From NCBI GenBank assembly GCA_963422275.1, contig OY729418.1:2418001-2482000 (forward strand): 64,000 nucleotides of DNA, in the 5' to 3' direction. The notes below the pieces were generated by a model that searched no databases, was not told the origin of the DNA, and was given only the letters and a program-made list of their open reading frames with translations. A program made the translations under genes and the position numbers. Of this stretch, positions 17,393 through 26,296 are shown one piece after another (position 1 is the first letter of the stretch; every line of letters starts with the position of its first letter). This stretch comes from G963422275 sp963422275. GTDB lineage: Bacteria; Pseudomonadota; Alphaproteobacteria; Rhodobacterales; Rhodobacteraceae.

Positions 17393-18436
17393 ATGAACAG
17401 AATTGCAGGCGCGTCCGCAACGATGGCAACAACTGCCGTTCTTGTAGCGGGCATCCTTGGAGCGGCGGCAGCGCAGGATCTGACTTTGGCCATTTCAATG
17501 CGGTCGCTGTCCAATCCTTATCATGCGACGTTCGCGAAGGGGGGCGAGAATTTTGCGAAGTCAGTCGGCCTACCGTTTGAGGTGCTTGTCACCGAGGGCA
17601 ATTCAGAGAAAGGTTTGGCAGACATCCGGGCGCTAATTGCGCGGACGAACGGAAACGTTTGCATAAACGTCGACCCGAACGACTCACCCGACGCCAAGAC
17701 AATTGTCGACGAAGCCAAGGCCGCCGGGGCGTATGTGGTGACCCAGTGGAACAAGCCCAACGATCTGCATCCGTGGGACCACAACCCCAACTATGTGGCC
17801 CACATGTCGTTCTCCGGCATCGGAACATCGAAGGAGATCACCAACGCACTGATTGACGCGATGGGCGGGTCCGGCGGAATTGTGGCTCTCGGAGGAATTC
17901 TTTCCAACGTGCCAGCCATCGAGCGAAAGCTGGGAATGGAGCAGGCAGTGGCAGAAACGGGAGGAAAAGTTGAGATTCTCGATTTTCAGCCTGCCGACTG
18001 GAACGAAACGAAGGCCTTCGAGATCATGCAGGCTTGGCTCACACGCTATGGAGATGACATCAAGGGCGTTTGGGCGGCGAACGATTCCATGGGAGTCGGC
18101 GCGCTCGAGGCCTTGCGGCAGGAGGGAAAGGCCGGGGCGGTTCCAGTGGTCGGCATAGACGGAACCGATGCCGCTCTCGTTGCGGTCGAGGCGGGCGAAA
18201 TGGCGGGAACGGTCGCGTGGGATCCAAACTGGACCGGCGGGATGGGGCTGTCTCTTTGCCACGCTGCGGCTACTGGCGCGATCGACATTGCCAGCGAACC
18301 GCAAGAGCACCGCGAATTTTATGGCACCGGCATCGTGGTAACGCCTGCGAACATCGAGGAATTCCGAAACCGGGATGCCTCGTTCGACTACAATGACTAC
18401 TGGGCGAAATCCACAGGCCAGATCCAATATCAGTAA
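17393..18436 (+). CDS. Sugar ABC transporter periplasmic binding protein
   Basis: 347 residues. An export signal (MNRIAGASATMATTAVLVAG through AAAA) is followed by a mature type I periplasmic-binding fold of the RbsB class: DLTLAISMRSLSNPYHATFA at the N-terminus, a central VDPNDSPDAKTIVDEAKAAG and GVWAANDSMGVGALEALR with VVGIDGTDAALVAV. This class carries ribose, xylose and other sugars. A strong AGGAGG precedes the ATG. It is first in a five-gene set with permease, ATPase, permease and a GMC oxidoreductase. Ligand is inferred from context to be a sugar or sugar acid, possibly apiose-related. Confidence 0.9.
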   Translation: MNRIAGASATMATTAVLVAGILGAAAAQDLTLAISMRSLSNPYHATFAKGGENFAKSVGLPFEVLVTEGNSEKGLADIRALIARTNGNVCINVDPNDSPDAKTIVDEAKAAGAYVVTQWNKPNDLHPWDHNPNYVAHMSFSGIGTSKEITNALIDAMGGSGGIVALGGILSNVPAIERKLGMEQAVAETGGKVEILDFQPADWNETKAFEIMQAWLTRYGDDIKGVWAANDSMGVGALEALRQEGKAGAVPVVGIDGTDAALVAVEAGEMAGTVAWDPNWTGGMGLSLCHAAATGAIDIASEPQEHREFYGTGIVVTPANIEEFRNRDASFDYNDYWAKSTGQIQYQ

Positions 18437-18442
18437 CCGCCA

Positions 18443-18476
18443 GAGGGCAGCAGCGGCGTTGACCGCTGCTGCCCTC
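18443..18476 (+). promoter_or_regulatory. Stable hairpin behind the binding-protein gene
   Basis: A perfect 14-bp stem (GAGGGCAGCAGCGG, 18443-18456, with CCGCTGCTGCCCTC, 18463-18476) and a 6-base loop, 7 bases after the stop codon. No T-run follows, so it is more likely an mRNA-stabilising or partial-termination element that lets the binding protein be made in excess over the permease and ATPase. Confidence 0.8.
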
Positions 18477-18502
18477 GCAACAAAGAAGAATTCGGAATTG
18501 CG

Positions 18503-19450
18503 ATGGCGATAAACTGGAGGGCAATGGCGCCTGTTGGGGTGTTTGCCCTCCTTTGCGTGGTCATCACCATATTCAATCCCAATTTCCTTTCGATCTCGAA
18601 CGCCATCCGCATCTTGAATGCTTCCGCCATTCCGGTGGTGCTTGTCATGGGGGCAACCTTCGTGATCCTGACAGGCTCCATCGACCTTTCGGTGGAGGGA
18701 ATTGTCGCGTTGTGCGCAGTCGTCACGGCGTCGCTTGTTCTGAACGACACGACATCGGCCAATCTCGGGCTTTTCGCGGTCCCTCTCGCGATACTCGCTG
18801 GGGGTGTTGTCGGAGGAGTCAACGGAGCAAGTCATGTCTATTTCCGCATTCCCAGCTTCATGGCGACACTCGGCATTGGATTCGTGTGCATCGGGATCGC
18901 CACAGCCGCGCTCGGCGGCTTTCCGGTGCGGATTTCGGACCGGGCTTTTAGAGTGCTTACGCTCGGACGCACCCTCGGGCTTCCGAACGGAATCTGGCTA
19001 GCCGCCGGTTCCGTTTTTGTTGCTTGGACCATCCAGCAACGCACAAGGCTGGGGAGATACGTATATGCAATAGGGACCGATGAAGTCACCGCGCGGCAAT
19101 GCGGAGTTCCAGTGGATCGAACTCGCGTGCTGGTGTTCATGATGGCCGGGCTGTTTTCCGGTCTGGCCGGAGCCATGGCGGCAGCTCAGTTGGGCCAAGG
19201 GCATGCGCTCATCGCGTCTGGACGACTGTTCACGACAATTACCGCCGTTGTCGTGGGAGGCACAGCGCTTTCCGGCGGGGTTGGTTCCGTTCTCAACTCG
19301 GTCGTTGGAGTCCTGATTGTAATTGTGCTTACGAACGGAATGGTGCTTATGGGGGTGCCGCCATTCGTGCAGCAGGGCGTGCAGGGCTTTCTGATCATCG
19401 TTGCCGTCTCGCTCGCTCTCGACCGCCGCCAGCTTCAGATAGTGAAGTAG
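18503..19450 (+). CDS. Sugar ABC transporter permease (RbsC-type), first
   Basis: 315 residues, almost wholly hydrophobic with the RbsC/XylH pattern: GVFALLCVVITIFNPNFLS at the N-terminus, the family block GATFVILTGSIDLSVEGIVA and the coupling region AIGTDEVTARQCGVPVDRTR. It forms half of the transmembrane channel with the second permease. It lies 66 bases after the binding-protein gene, past the hairpin, and 6 bases before the ATPase gene. Confidence 0.92.
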   Translation: MAINWRAMAPVGVFALLCVVITIFNPNFLSISNAIRILNASAIPVVLVMGATFVILTGSIDLSVEGIVALCAVVTASLVLNDTTSANLGLFAVPLAILAGGVVGGVNGASHVYFRIPSFMATLGIGFVCIGIATAALGGFPVRISDRAFRVLTLGRTLGLPNGIWLAAGSVFVAWTIQQRTRLGRYVYAIGTDEVTARQCGVPVDRTRVLVFMMAGLFSGLAGAMAAAQLGQGHALIASGRLFTTITAVVVGGTALSGGVGSVLNSVVGVLIVIVLTNGMVLMGVPPFVQQGVQGFLIIVAVSLALDRRQLQIVK

Positions 19451-19456
19451 ATTGCA

Positions 19457-20968
19457 ATGCCCGCCGTGTTGGAACTTAAGGGTGCAACGAAGGATTTCCC
19501 GGGCGTGCGAGCGCTGGACAATGTCGACATGCAGATCGGACAGAGGGAGGTCGTGGGGCTGATCGGCGAGAATGGTGCAGGGAAATCGACGCTTCTCAAG
19601 GTTCTTACCGGCATATACAGGCTGGATTCCGGTGCGTTGTTCGTCAACGGAAAGAAGCGGGACTTTCGCAACCCGCGCGATGCCTTCGATCACGGCCTGG
19701 CCATGGTTTTCCAAGAGCAATCGGTAATTCCAACGCTCACCGTGGCGGAAAACATCTTTCTGGGTCGAGAGCGAGAGTTTCTTCGCCTCGGCATCGTCGA
19801 TAAACGTTCAATGAACGAGGCTGCGCGTGCCGAACTGGCCAAGGTGCATCTCGATTGCGATCCTGCAACCAAATGCGCAAAGCTCGATTTTGCCGCTAGG
19901 CAAATGGTCGAGATTGCGAAGGCCCTCTCGCTGGATGGGCGCATCGATGGAGAGATCGCGATTCTTCTCGACGAACCGACGTCTGTGCTGGAGCGGCGGG
20001 AAGTCAAACTGCTGTTTGAAATCGTGGGAGAGCTCAAGTCCAGGGCTTCTGTCATTTTCATTTCACATCGTCTGGACGAAGTTCTCGAAGTTTCAGATCG
20101 GGTGTATGTGCTCAGGGACGGATTGGTCGTTCACGAGACGCCGTCGTCTGCCGCCACGATCAAGGATCTGCACAAGCACATGGTCGGACGGCAGCTGGAC
20201 CATCAGTACTATCGCGAAAACCGGCAGCTGGAGAAGACCGGCAAGACTGTCATGTCCGTGCGCGGCCTTGCGGTCAAGGGCGAGTTCGATGATCTGTCGT
20301 TCGAGGTGGCAGAAGGTGAAATCCTGGGTCTCGCTGGCGTAGTGGGATCGGGAAGGGAAGCGCTGGCGCGTTGCCTCGGAGGCCTGCTTCCGCCTGACAG
20401 GGGCGAAGTTCTCGTCGACGGAAAGCCGGTGCGTCTCCGACATCCGCATGATGCGGTCAACGCAGGATTCGGCTTCGTGCCTAGCGAGAGGAAGACGGAG
20501 GGATTTGTTTCAGGATTGAGCGTCGCAGAGAACATGACGCTGGCGGCCGGCAGCAGGTATTCCCGTGTGGGATTTCTCAAATTCAGAGATGAACGAGACG
20601 ATGCGAACCGTTGGATTAACCGACTGCAGATCAGGACGCCTTCGACACGAACCCCCATTCAGAGCCTGTCAGGCGGAAATCAGCAGAAGGTCGTTCTTGC
20701 CAAATGGCGGATTGTCGACTCCAAAATTGCGGTGCTCGATCATCCCACGCGGGGCATAGATGTTGGTGCCAAGGAGGATGTATACGAGCTTGTCCGCGAG
20801 ATGGCGGAGGAAGGCGTCGCAATTGTCCTGCTTGGCGACACTATCGAGGAGGTAATCGGCCTGTCGAGCAGAATTCTTGTTCTGCGGGACGGGAAGGTCA
20901 GCGCAAGCTTCGATGCGCCAGTGGGCGGAAAGCCCGACCAACTGGACTTGATCGCAAACATGGTGTGA
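19457..20968 (+). CDS. Sugar ABC transporter ATPase (RbsA-type, two domains)
   Basis: 503 residues with two nucleotide-binding domains. The first has Walker A GENGAGKSTLL and Walker B LLDEPTSVL, with the usual weak signature region FAARQMVEIAKAL. The second has the degenerate Walker A typical of this class (GVVGSGREALARCLGG), the signature LSGGNQQKVVLAKW and a Walker B VLDHPTRGIDVGA. It is cytoplasmic and drives transport through the two permeases. The next gene starts directly after its TGA. Confidence 0.93.
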   Translation: MPAVLELKGATKDFPGVRALDNVDMQIGQREVVGLIGENGAGKSTLLKVLTGIYRLDSGALFVNGKKRDFRNPRDAFDHGLAMVFQEQSVIPTLTVAENIFLGREREFLRLGIVDKRSMNEAARAELAKVHLDCDPATKCAKLDFAARQMVEIAKALSLDGRIDGEIAILLDEPTSVLERREVKLLFEIVGELKSRASVIFISHRLDEVLEVSDRVYVLRDGLVVHETPSSAATIKDLHKHMVGRQLDHQYYRENRQLEKTGKTVMSVRGLAVKGEFDDLSFEVAEGEILGLAGVVGSGREALARCLGGLLPPDRGEVLVDGKPVRLRHPHDAVNAGFGFVPSERKTEGFVSGLSVAENMTLAAGSRYSRVGFLKFRDERDDANRWINRLQIRTPSTRTPIQSLSGGNQQKVVLAKWRIVDSKIAVLDHPTRGIDVGAKEDVYELVREMAEEGVAIVLLGDTIEEVIGLSSRILVLRDGKVSASFDAPVGGKPDQLDLIANMV

Positions 20969-21922
20969 ATGATGACTTTAGTGCAAAGGGAACGCCTGCG
21001 AAATTTCGTGCCAGTGCTTGCGCTCCTGGTTCTTGTCTTTGGCATCGCGGCCTACGAGCCGGGTTTCCTGCGACCGTCGAACTTGCTCACGGTCACGGCG
21101 GACACGATGACACTCTTCCTGATGGCCTCCGGTGCCACATTCGTGATCATGCTTGGCAGCATCGACCTCTCGATTCAGGCGATCGCGTCCATGACGAGCT
21201 GCATTGTTGCTGCGCTGCTGCCGGGACTCGGTGGAGGAGCGTTGGCAATTGCGCTTGTGGTGGGTGCAACTGCCGGATTGATCAGCGGCCTCGTCGTCAA
21301 CTATCTCCGCATCCCCTCTTTCGTCGCGACGCTGGCAGTCGGGGGCATCATGACATCAGTGGCCTTCTGGGCATCAAGCGAAAGATCAATCTACATTTCG
21401 GAGGAAAACAAGTCCACTTGGCTGGACTGGGCAACCGGTGCGACTTTCGGCATAGACAACGAAATCCTTGTCGGCCTCGTCAGCCTTGCTGGCCTGACTG
21501 TCCTCTTGTCCCTGACGCGGTTCGGACGGTTGGTGCGAGCGGTGGGTTCGCAGGAACGCGCGGTCATTGCTTCAGGCATCGACATCAACCGGGTCAAGCT
21601 TGCGGCATTTGTCATTTCTGGATTCATGGCGGGCTTGGCTGGTCTTGTAATGGCAGCTCGGCTCGGCTCTGGTTCACCGACATTGGCGAGCGAATTCCTG
21701 TTGCCGGCGATCGCATGCATCATTGTTGGCGGGACGGCAATCACGGGTGGCGTCGGCAGCATTTGGAAGACGTTCATTGGCGCCCTGATCGTGGCAGTAG
21801 TGAGGATTGGAATGACCTTCATCGGAGTCACGATATTTGCCCAGCAAATCGTGTTCGGACTCGTTCTGGTTCTGGCAGTCGCGATCACCATGGATCGCTC
21901 GAAGGTCGCGGTCGTGAAGTAA
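20969..21922 (+). CDS. Sugar ABC transporter permease (RbsC-type), second
   Basis: 317 residues with the same pattern as the first permease (GATFVIMLGSIDLSIQAIAS, AVGSQERAVIASGIDINRVK). The transporter thus has a hetero-dimeric channel, as in several carbohydrate importers with two RbsC-like genes. ATG at 20969 follows the ATPase stop with no gap. The GMC oxidoreductase gene follows after about 115 bases. Confidence 0.92.
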   Translation: MMTLVQRERLRNFVPVLALLVLVFGIAAYEPGFLRPSNLLTVTADTMTLFLMASGATFVIMLGSIDLSIQAIASMTSCIVAALLPGLGGGALAIALVVGATAGLISGLVVNYLRIPSFVATLAVGGIMTSVAFWASSERSIYISEENKSTWLDWATGATFGIDNEILVGLVSLAGLTVLLSLTRFGRLVRAVGSQERAVIASGIDINRVKLAAFVISGFMAGLAGLVMAARLGSGSPTLASEFLLPAIACIIVGGTAITGGVGSIWKTFIGALIVAVVRIGMTFIGVTIFAQQIVFGLVLVLAVAITMDRSKVAVVK

Positions 21923-22038
21923 CGCAGGCTCAGTTCCAACGGGGCGTCTGGGTGCCGCATTCAATCCGTTCATTCCATTGTCGCCGTGCATTCCGTCCAA
22001 GGTGTCGCTCAGACCGTTATTGAGAGGAAGACAGGAAA

Positions 22039-23631
22039 ATGGACGCGTATGACTACGTGATCGTTGGCGGTGGTTCGGCAGGCTGTGTTCTGGCCAACAG
22101 GCTCAGCCACGACCCCGATGTCAGGGTTCTCCTGCTCGAGGCAGGCGGCCGCGATTCGAATCCTTACATCCACGTGCCGGTGGGTTTCGCGAAAATGACT
22201 TCGGGGCCTCTCACTTGGGGATACAGGACGACGCCGCAGCACAACGCGAACGATAGAGAGATACCCTACGCCCAAGCGCGGGTGCTGGGGGGCGGGAGCT
22301 CGATCAACGCCGAGGTTTTCACAAGGGGCAACCCGATCGATTATGATCGATGGGCAAAAGAGGAAGGCTGCGTGGGTTGGTCGTTCGACGATGTCAAGAA
22401 GTACTTTCTCCGGTCAGAAGGCAACAGGGTTTTTTCAGGAGACTGGCATGGTGTTGACGGTCCGCTGGCTATCTCGAACATTCCTGATCCCCAGCCCATG
22501 ACCCTCGCTTTCGTGCGCTCATGCCAAGAGCTGGGAATCCCCTACAATCCCGATTTCAACGGTCCGACTCAGAAGGGGGCGGGTGTCTATCAGACCACGA
22601 CGGCCGATGGACGGCGATGCTCCACGTCCGCCGGATACCTGAAACCGATCATTGATCGCCCGAATCTCGAAGTTTCCACCCGCTGTCTCGTCGAGAGAAT
22701 TGAGTTTCGAGGCTCACGGGCAACTGGCGTCAGCTATTTCTCGTCTCGGCGGGAGCGAAGAACTGTTTTCGCGGAATGCGAAGTGTTGCTCACCGCAGGT
22801 GCCATCGGAACGCCAAAGCTCCTGATGCTTTCTGGCGTAGGGCCTGCCAAGCACCTCAGGGAGCATGGAATTGAAGTTGCCCACGATCTGGAGGGAGTCG
22901 GGGAGAATCTGAACGACCATTTTGGAATCGATATCGTCGCCGAGCTAAAGGGCCCCTACAGCTTGGACAAGTACAACAGATTTCACTGGATGGCATGGGC
23001 CGGGCTGCAGTATGCGTTGTTCAAGACTGGCCCGGCCACGTCCAACGTTGTGGAAGGCGGCGCCTTCTGGAGGTCGGATGATCACGACGGCGTTCCTGAT
23101 CTTCAGTTCCATTTTCTCGCCGGAACTGGAGCGGAGGAAGGCGTTCCGACGGTGCCGTCAGGGTCGGGGGTCACGTTGAACTCATACACAGTGCGGCCGA
23201 AGAGCAGAGGGACTGTGCGGCTTTGTTCGGCGGACCCGAATGACAGGCCCGCCGTCGATCCGAATTTTCTCGCTGAACCCGAAGACCTGAGGACATCTGT
23301 GGAGGGCATTCGCATCAGTTGCGAGATCTTTCGCCAGAAGAGTCTTCAGCGCTACATCAGGCGGATGCATCTTCCTGGAGATGGCGTGAAGACGCAAAAG
23401 GATTTCGAGAACTATGCCCGCCTGTATGGTCGCACGTCGTACCATCCAGCCTGCACATGCAAGATGGGTCAGGACGAAAGAGCGGTCGTTGATTCGGAGC
23501 TTAGGGTGCGGGGGATCGATGGCTTGCGGATCTGCGACAGTTCCGTGATGCCGAGTCTTGTCGGATCCAATACCAATGCAGCGACGGTCATGATTGCCGA
23601 AAAGGCGTCCGACATGATTCGTGGGGCTTGA
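22039..23631 (+). CDS. GMC-family flavin oxidoreductase
   Basis: 530 residues of the glucose-methanol-choline family, FAD enzymes that oxidise alcohols or sugars. The FAD fold is DYVIVGGGSAGCVLANRLS followed by LLLEAGG. The first family signature is in ARVLGGGSSINAEVF, the second in TAGAIGTPKLLMLSGVGP. The catalytic histidine is in YHPACTCKMG, with the late signature NTNAATVMIAEKASD. AGAGGAAGACAGGAAA precedes the ATG. It is often named choline dehydrogenase by default, but its place at the end of a sugar transport operon suggests a sugar or polyol substrate. Confidence 0.88.
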   Translation: MDAYDYVIVGGGSAGCVLANRLSHDPDVRVLLLEAGGRDSNPYIHVPVGFAKMTSGPLTWGYRTTPQHNANDREIPYAQARVLGGGSSINAEVFTRGNPIDYDRWAKEEGCVGWSFDDVKKYFLRSEGNRVFSGDWHGVDGPLAISNIPDPQPMTLAFVRSCQELGIPYNPDFNGPTQKGAGVYQTTTADGRRCSTSAGYLKPIIDRPNLEVSTRCLVERIEFRGSRATGVSYFSSRRERRTVFAECEVLLTAGAIGTPKLLMLSGVGPAKHLREHGIEVAHDLEGVGENLNDHFGIDIVAELKGPYSLDKYNRFHWMAWAGLQYALFKTGPATSNVVEGGAFWRSDDHDGVPDLQFHFLAGTGAEEGVPTVPSGSGVTLNSYTVRPKSRGTVRLCSADPNDRPAVDPNFLAEPEDLRTSVEGIRISCEIFRQKSLQRYIRRMHLPGDGVKTQKDFENYARLYGRTSYHPACTCKMGQDERAVVDSELRVRGIDGLRICDSSVMPSLVGSNTNAATVMIAEKASDMIRGA

Positions 23632-23791
23632 GTGCGGCCAGCTGAGGTCGCTGCCGACGAGGGCCGCTCATGTTAGTTGGCACCGGGGAGCGAGGTTTCT
23701 CCGGACGGCCCGAACGACGGAATCAAGATTCGCGCTCTGCGGGCTGTTGGCCGGGACAACCGAGGAATCGGAGTTCGAAACACGCTGAACC

Positions 23792-24811
23792 TACCTTACC
23801 CGAGTTATGGATAAGCTCTGTTTTCTTTTGGAATGCACCGAATGGCGTCTGGCACGACGATTTTGCCGATTTTGACCTTTGGCTGCGCCAGAATATAGGC
23901 AGCCAGACATGACAGGATATGAACGAAGGCATTTGTTGGGGACCGGTGTCGTGTGTGTTCCAATCCCATGCTTGATTTCAGTTTATCGAACAGCGTTTCA
24001 ATGATGAACCGCTTCCGCAACATGATTTGGTCCAGAATGGGCAGAAGAAAGTTTTTCATGTTGCGGCGAATGCCAGTGATCAGGTGCAGGCCCTGCTGCC
24101 ACAAACGCTGGAAAAGCGGCTTCGAAATGCAGCCTTTATCGCCGAACGCCTTGCCTTTCAACTCGGCAATCATGGTCTCAAGCGGCTTGCGGTCGTCGGT
24201 GTTTCCAGGCGTGATCTTGACGGCCATGACCTGACCCTTGTCGTTGATGACCAGATGCAGCTTGAACCCGAAAAACCACCCCATGGTGCTTCGGCCCCGT
24301 TTGGCCAGTCCCTTGAAGACCTTGTTCCGGTTGATCCGTGCGTTGTGGCAGACAGCGAGCTTGGTGCTGTCCACAAAACAGATTCCGGTTTCCTCACCGC
24401 GAAAGCATTGCATCAAGATGCAAAACGGAACCAGCAAGCGCGGCATCAGAGCGACAAACCGTCCGTAGCTCGGCAGGTCTCCAAAGCAGTCGCGACATTT
24501 CCGCTCCACGCCATAGAACCAGAAAGCCTTGAAATTCTTGAAGGGCGAGAGATGAAACAACACCATGATGAAGAGCCTTTCGCTGAGCGAGAGCTTGCCC
24601 GAGCGCGAGCGCTGGCGGCCTGTGCCGATCAGCCGATGCCGCTCCCATTCTTCAAAGGTCTTTGCAAAGTCGTCGAGACAACAGAACAGTGCGATGACAG
24701 AGGTGCTCATTGAGGGGATCCCATCCGTTGATTTTGGTTGCGGATACAGAATCAGGCCACGCCCGATTTGGGAACCCCCTCACCCCTCTTATCCAGAATT
24801 GGGGTTACCTT
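23792..24811. mobile_element. IS982-family insertion sequence, copy 1
   Basis: The element runs 23798-24805 (1008 bp) between ACCCGAGTTATGGATAAG and the complement of ACCCCAATTCTGGATAAG. A 6-bp target duplication TACCTT flanks it (23792-23797 and 24806-24811). It looks complete. The same element is at 36178-37185. Confidence 0.95.
23805..24710 (-). CDS. IS982-family transposase
   Basis: 301 residues, full length. DDE-type motifs are visible: CFVDSTKLAVCHNARI (first acid), GNTDDRKPLE and KAFGDKGCISKPLF (second acid), and FIIETLFDKLKSSMGLEHTR (third acid). It differs from the copy at 36.3 kb by only scattered substitutions. Probably active or recently active. Confidence 0.93.
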   Translation of the reverse strand: MSTSVIALFCCLDDFAKTFEEWERHRLIGTGRQRSRSGKLSLSERLFIMVLFHLSPFKNFKAFWFYGVERKCRDCFGDLPSYGRFVALMPRLLVPFCILMQCFRGEETGICFVDSTKLAVCHNARINRNKVFKGLAKRGRSTMGWFFGFKLHLVINDKGQVMAVKITPGNTDDRKPLETMIAELKGKAFGDKGCISKPLFQRLWQQGLHLITGIRRNMKNFLLPILDQIMLRKRFIIETLFDKLKSSMGLEHTRHRSPTNAFVHILSCLAAYILAQPKVKIGKIVVPDAIRCIPKENRAYP

Positions 24812-25061
24812 GCGAGATTTTGATCAAGGGACATCTTCCGGCATTCAACTCAATCCAGCTTGGCTCTCCGTTCAAGATAAGCGGACAACTCTCGAAAAAA
24901 CACCAGCGGTGCAAAACTGCGCGAGCGAAGACGAAAGTCCCGAATTAAATGACCAAGGCAGTCAGTTTGACCTGATAGAGAGCAGGTGGGAACTCGACTG
25001 GCACGCTCTTCGGCATCGTTCGAACCGGTTTCGGAATGCAGCGCCATATAACCTTCGAGGG

Positions 25062-25538
25062 CTAATTGTATGCCAACAAGAGGTTTTCGCCGCTTTGGAC
25101 CAGCCGCCCATGCTGATTGAACACTTCGAACTCAAGCGTCAGGATAGTTTGGTCAAGCCTTCGGGTTATCCTTTTCTCACGTATCGTTATCGATGCCCGC
25201 ACGGAATCTTCTGCGAAAACTGCGGACTTGAATCGCCAATTCCATCCAAGTGAAGCGCGGCCTCTGATCTTTGCGTGCGCACGATTCTTCAAACCGTCCA
25301 CCAGAGAAAGGACGAGGAGACCGTGTGCCACCCGTGCCTCGAATCCATGCCGCCTTGCCGCGTCTGCATCCATGTGAATCTCGAAGTCGTCGCCAGTCAG
25401 AGCGGCGAACTTGTCAATCATCTCAACGGTTACTTTTACGGATTCCGTTTCGATGACATCGTCGACCGAAATGTCGTCGGCACCGTACAGGCCAGGAAGC
25501 AGTTTCACTTTAAGGCAAACACTTCCAACGCGGTACAT
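25062..25538 (-). CDS. MaoC-like dehydratase
   Basis: 158 residues of the MaoC/(R)-enoyl-CoA hydratase family. The hydratase motif is AALTGDDFEIHMDADAARRH with FEARVAHGLLVLSLVDGL; the Asp and His of the active site are kept, though the usual NPIH is FEIH. The ATG at 25538 has a purine-rich site almost touching it, so a GTG at 25508 may be the real start. It lies between an IS982 copy and an acyl-CoA dehydrogenase gene on the same strand, which suggests acyl-CoA metabolism. Confidence 0.85.
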   Translation of the reverse strand: MYRVGSVCLKVKLLPGLYGADDISVDDVIETESVKVTVEMIDKFAALTGDDFEIHMDADAARRHGFEARVAHGLLVLSLVDGLKNRAHAKIRGRASLGWNWRFKSAVFAEDSVRASITIREKRITRRLDQTILTLEFEVFNQHGRLVQSGENLLLAYN

Positions 25539-25630
25539 CCCTCGAAATTGAGCCGCAGGAGCAGATTGTCAGCATCTTCATGGCTTGAACCCGCCAATCC
25601 TGTCTTGCACCTTATGGGTACACAACCTAG

Positions 25631-26296
25631 ACGGCACCAAATCATGCCGCCGACGCTCAGGCATGTGTGGAATGGCAAGATGCGCAAAGGCCACTCCCCC
25701 GTTAACATGCAGACTCAACCCGCAAAGCAGCAGTCCGAACGGAACTGTAAGCAGCACGCCATGTCGCCGTCTGACGATAGGTACCCTGCGGCGCACTTGC
25801 AATGAGAAATTCCTGAGCGTTCTCTCCATGCAACTCGACATGATATTCCACTGCAAAGCAACGCACGGGCTGCGTCTCCCATGCTCCTTTCTCATCTGCA
25901 GGGGACACCCCAATCCCCGCCGCACCCGGAGAAAATGCTGTGGAAGTCAGCGTGCCGGTCATAGGCCAATGACCAGAAGACAACCTCTCGCACGTTCGAG
26001 TTCATGGAATCAAGGCCTCCCCCAGTTTGTCAAGGGTTCACTCCGGTGGAGGTTGCCCTGGATTGGTGCCAAACGCGCGGAAACTGTTTCCAACCGCTGT
26101 TCTTGGATCTCGCTTCCTTGTCAATACATGGTCCGTGGGCGAATCCGTGCTTTGCGCTTTTGGCCGAAGGCAATTCAATGGCGGCGGCTTCACAGGCTCG
26201 TCGAAATCTGGACGCCACGAGGTTATTTCAGGAATGCGCCAGTTCCTGGCACCCCCGTAATTCAAGCACATGGAAAATCCGCTAGGCAAATCAATT
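25631..26296. other. Gap with IS-end remnant and an unassigned minus-strand frame
   Basis: Just left of it, ATGGGTACACAACCTAG (25614-25630) resembles the right end of the IS427-like element at 2518-2534. A minus-strand frame at 25702-25983 (93 residues, with GAWETQPVRCFAVEYHVELH) reads like real protein but I do not recognise it. The rest shows nothing. Confidence 0.35.

Noticed and set aside
17684..18835. A 383-codon minus-strand frame
   Set aside because: It is antisense to the binding-protein and first permease genes and has no family signature.
20704..22023. A 439-codon plus-strand frame overlapping the ATPase and second permease
   Set aside because: It is an alternative frame of two well-supported transporter genes and has low-complexity Gly/Arg/His content.
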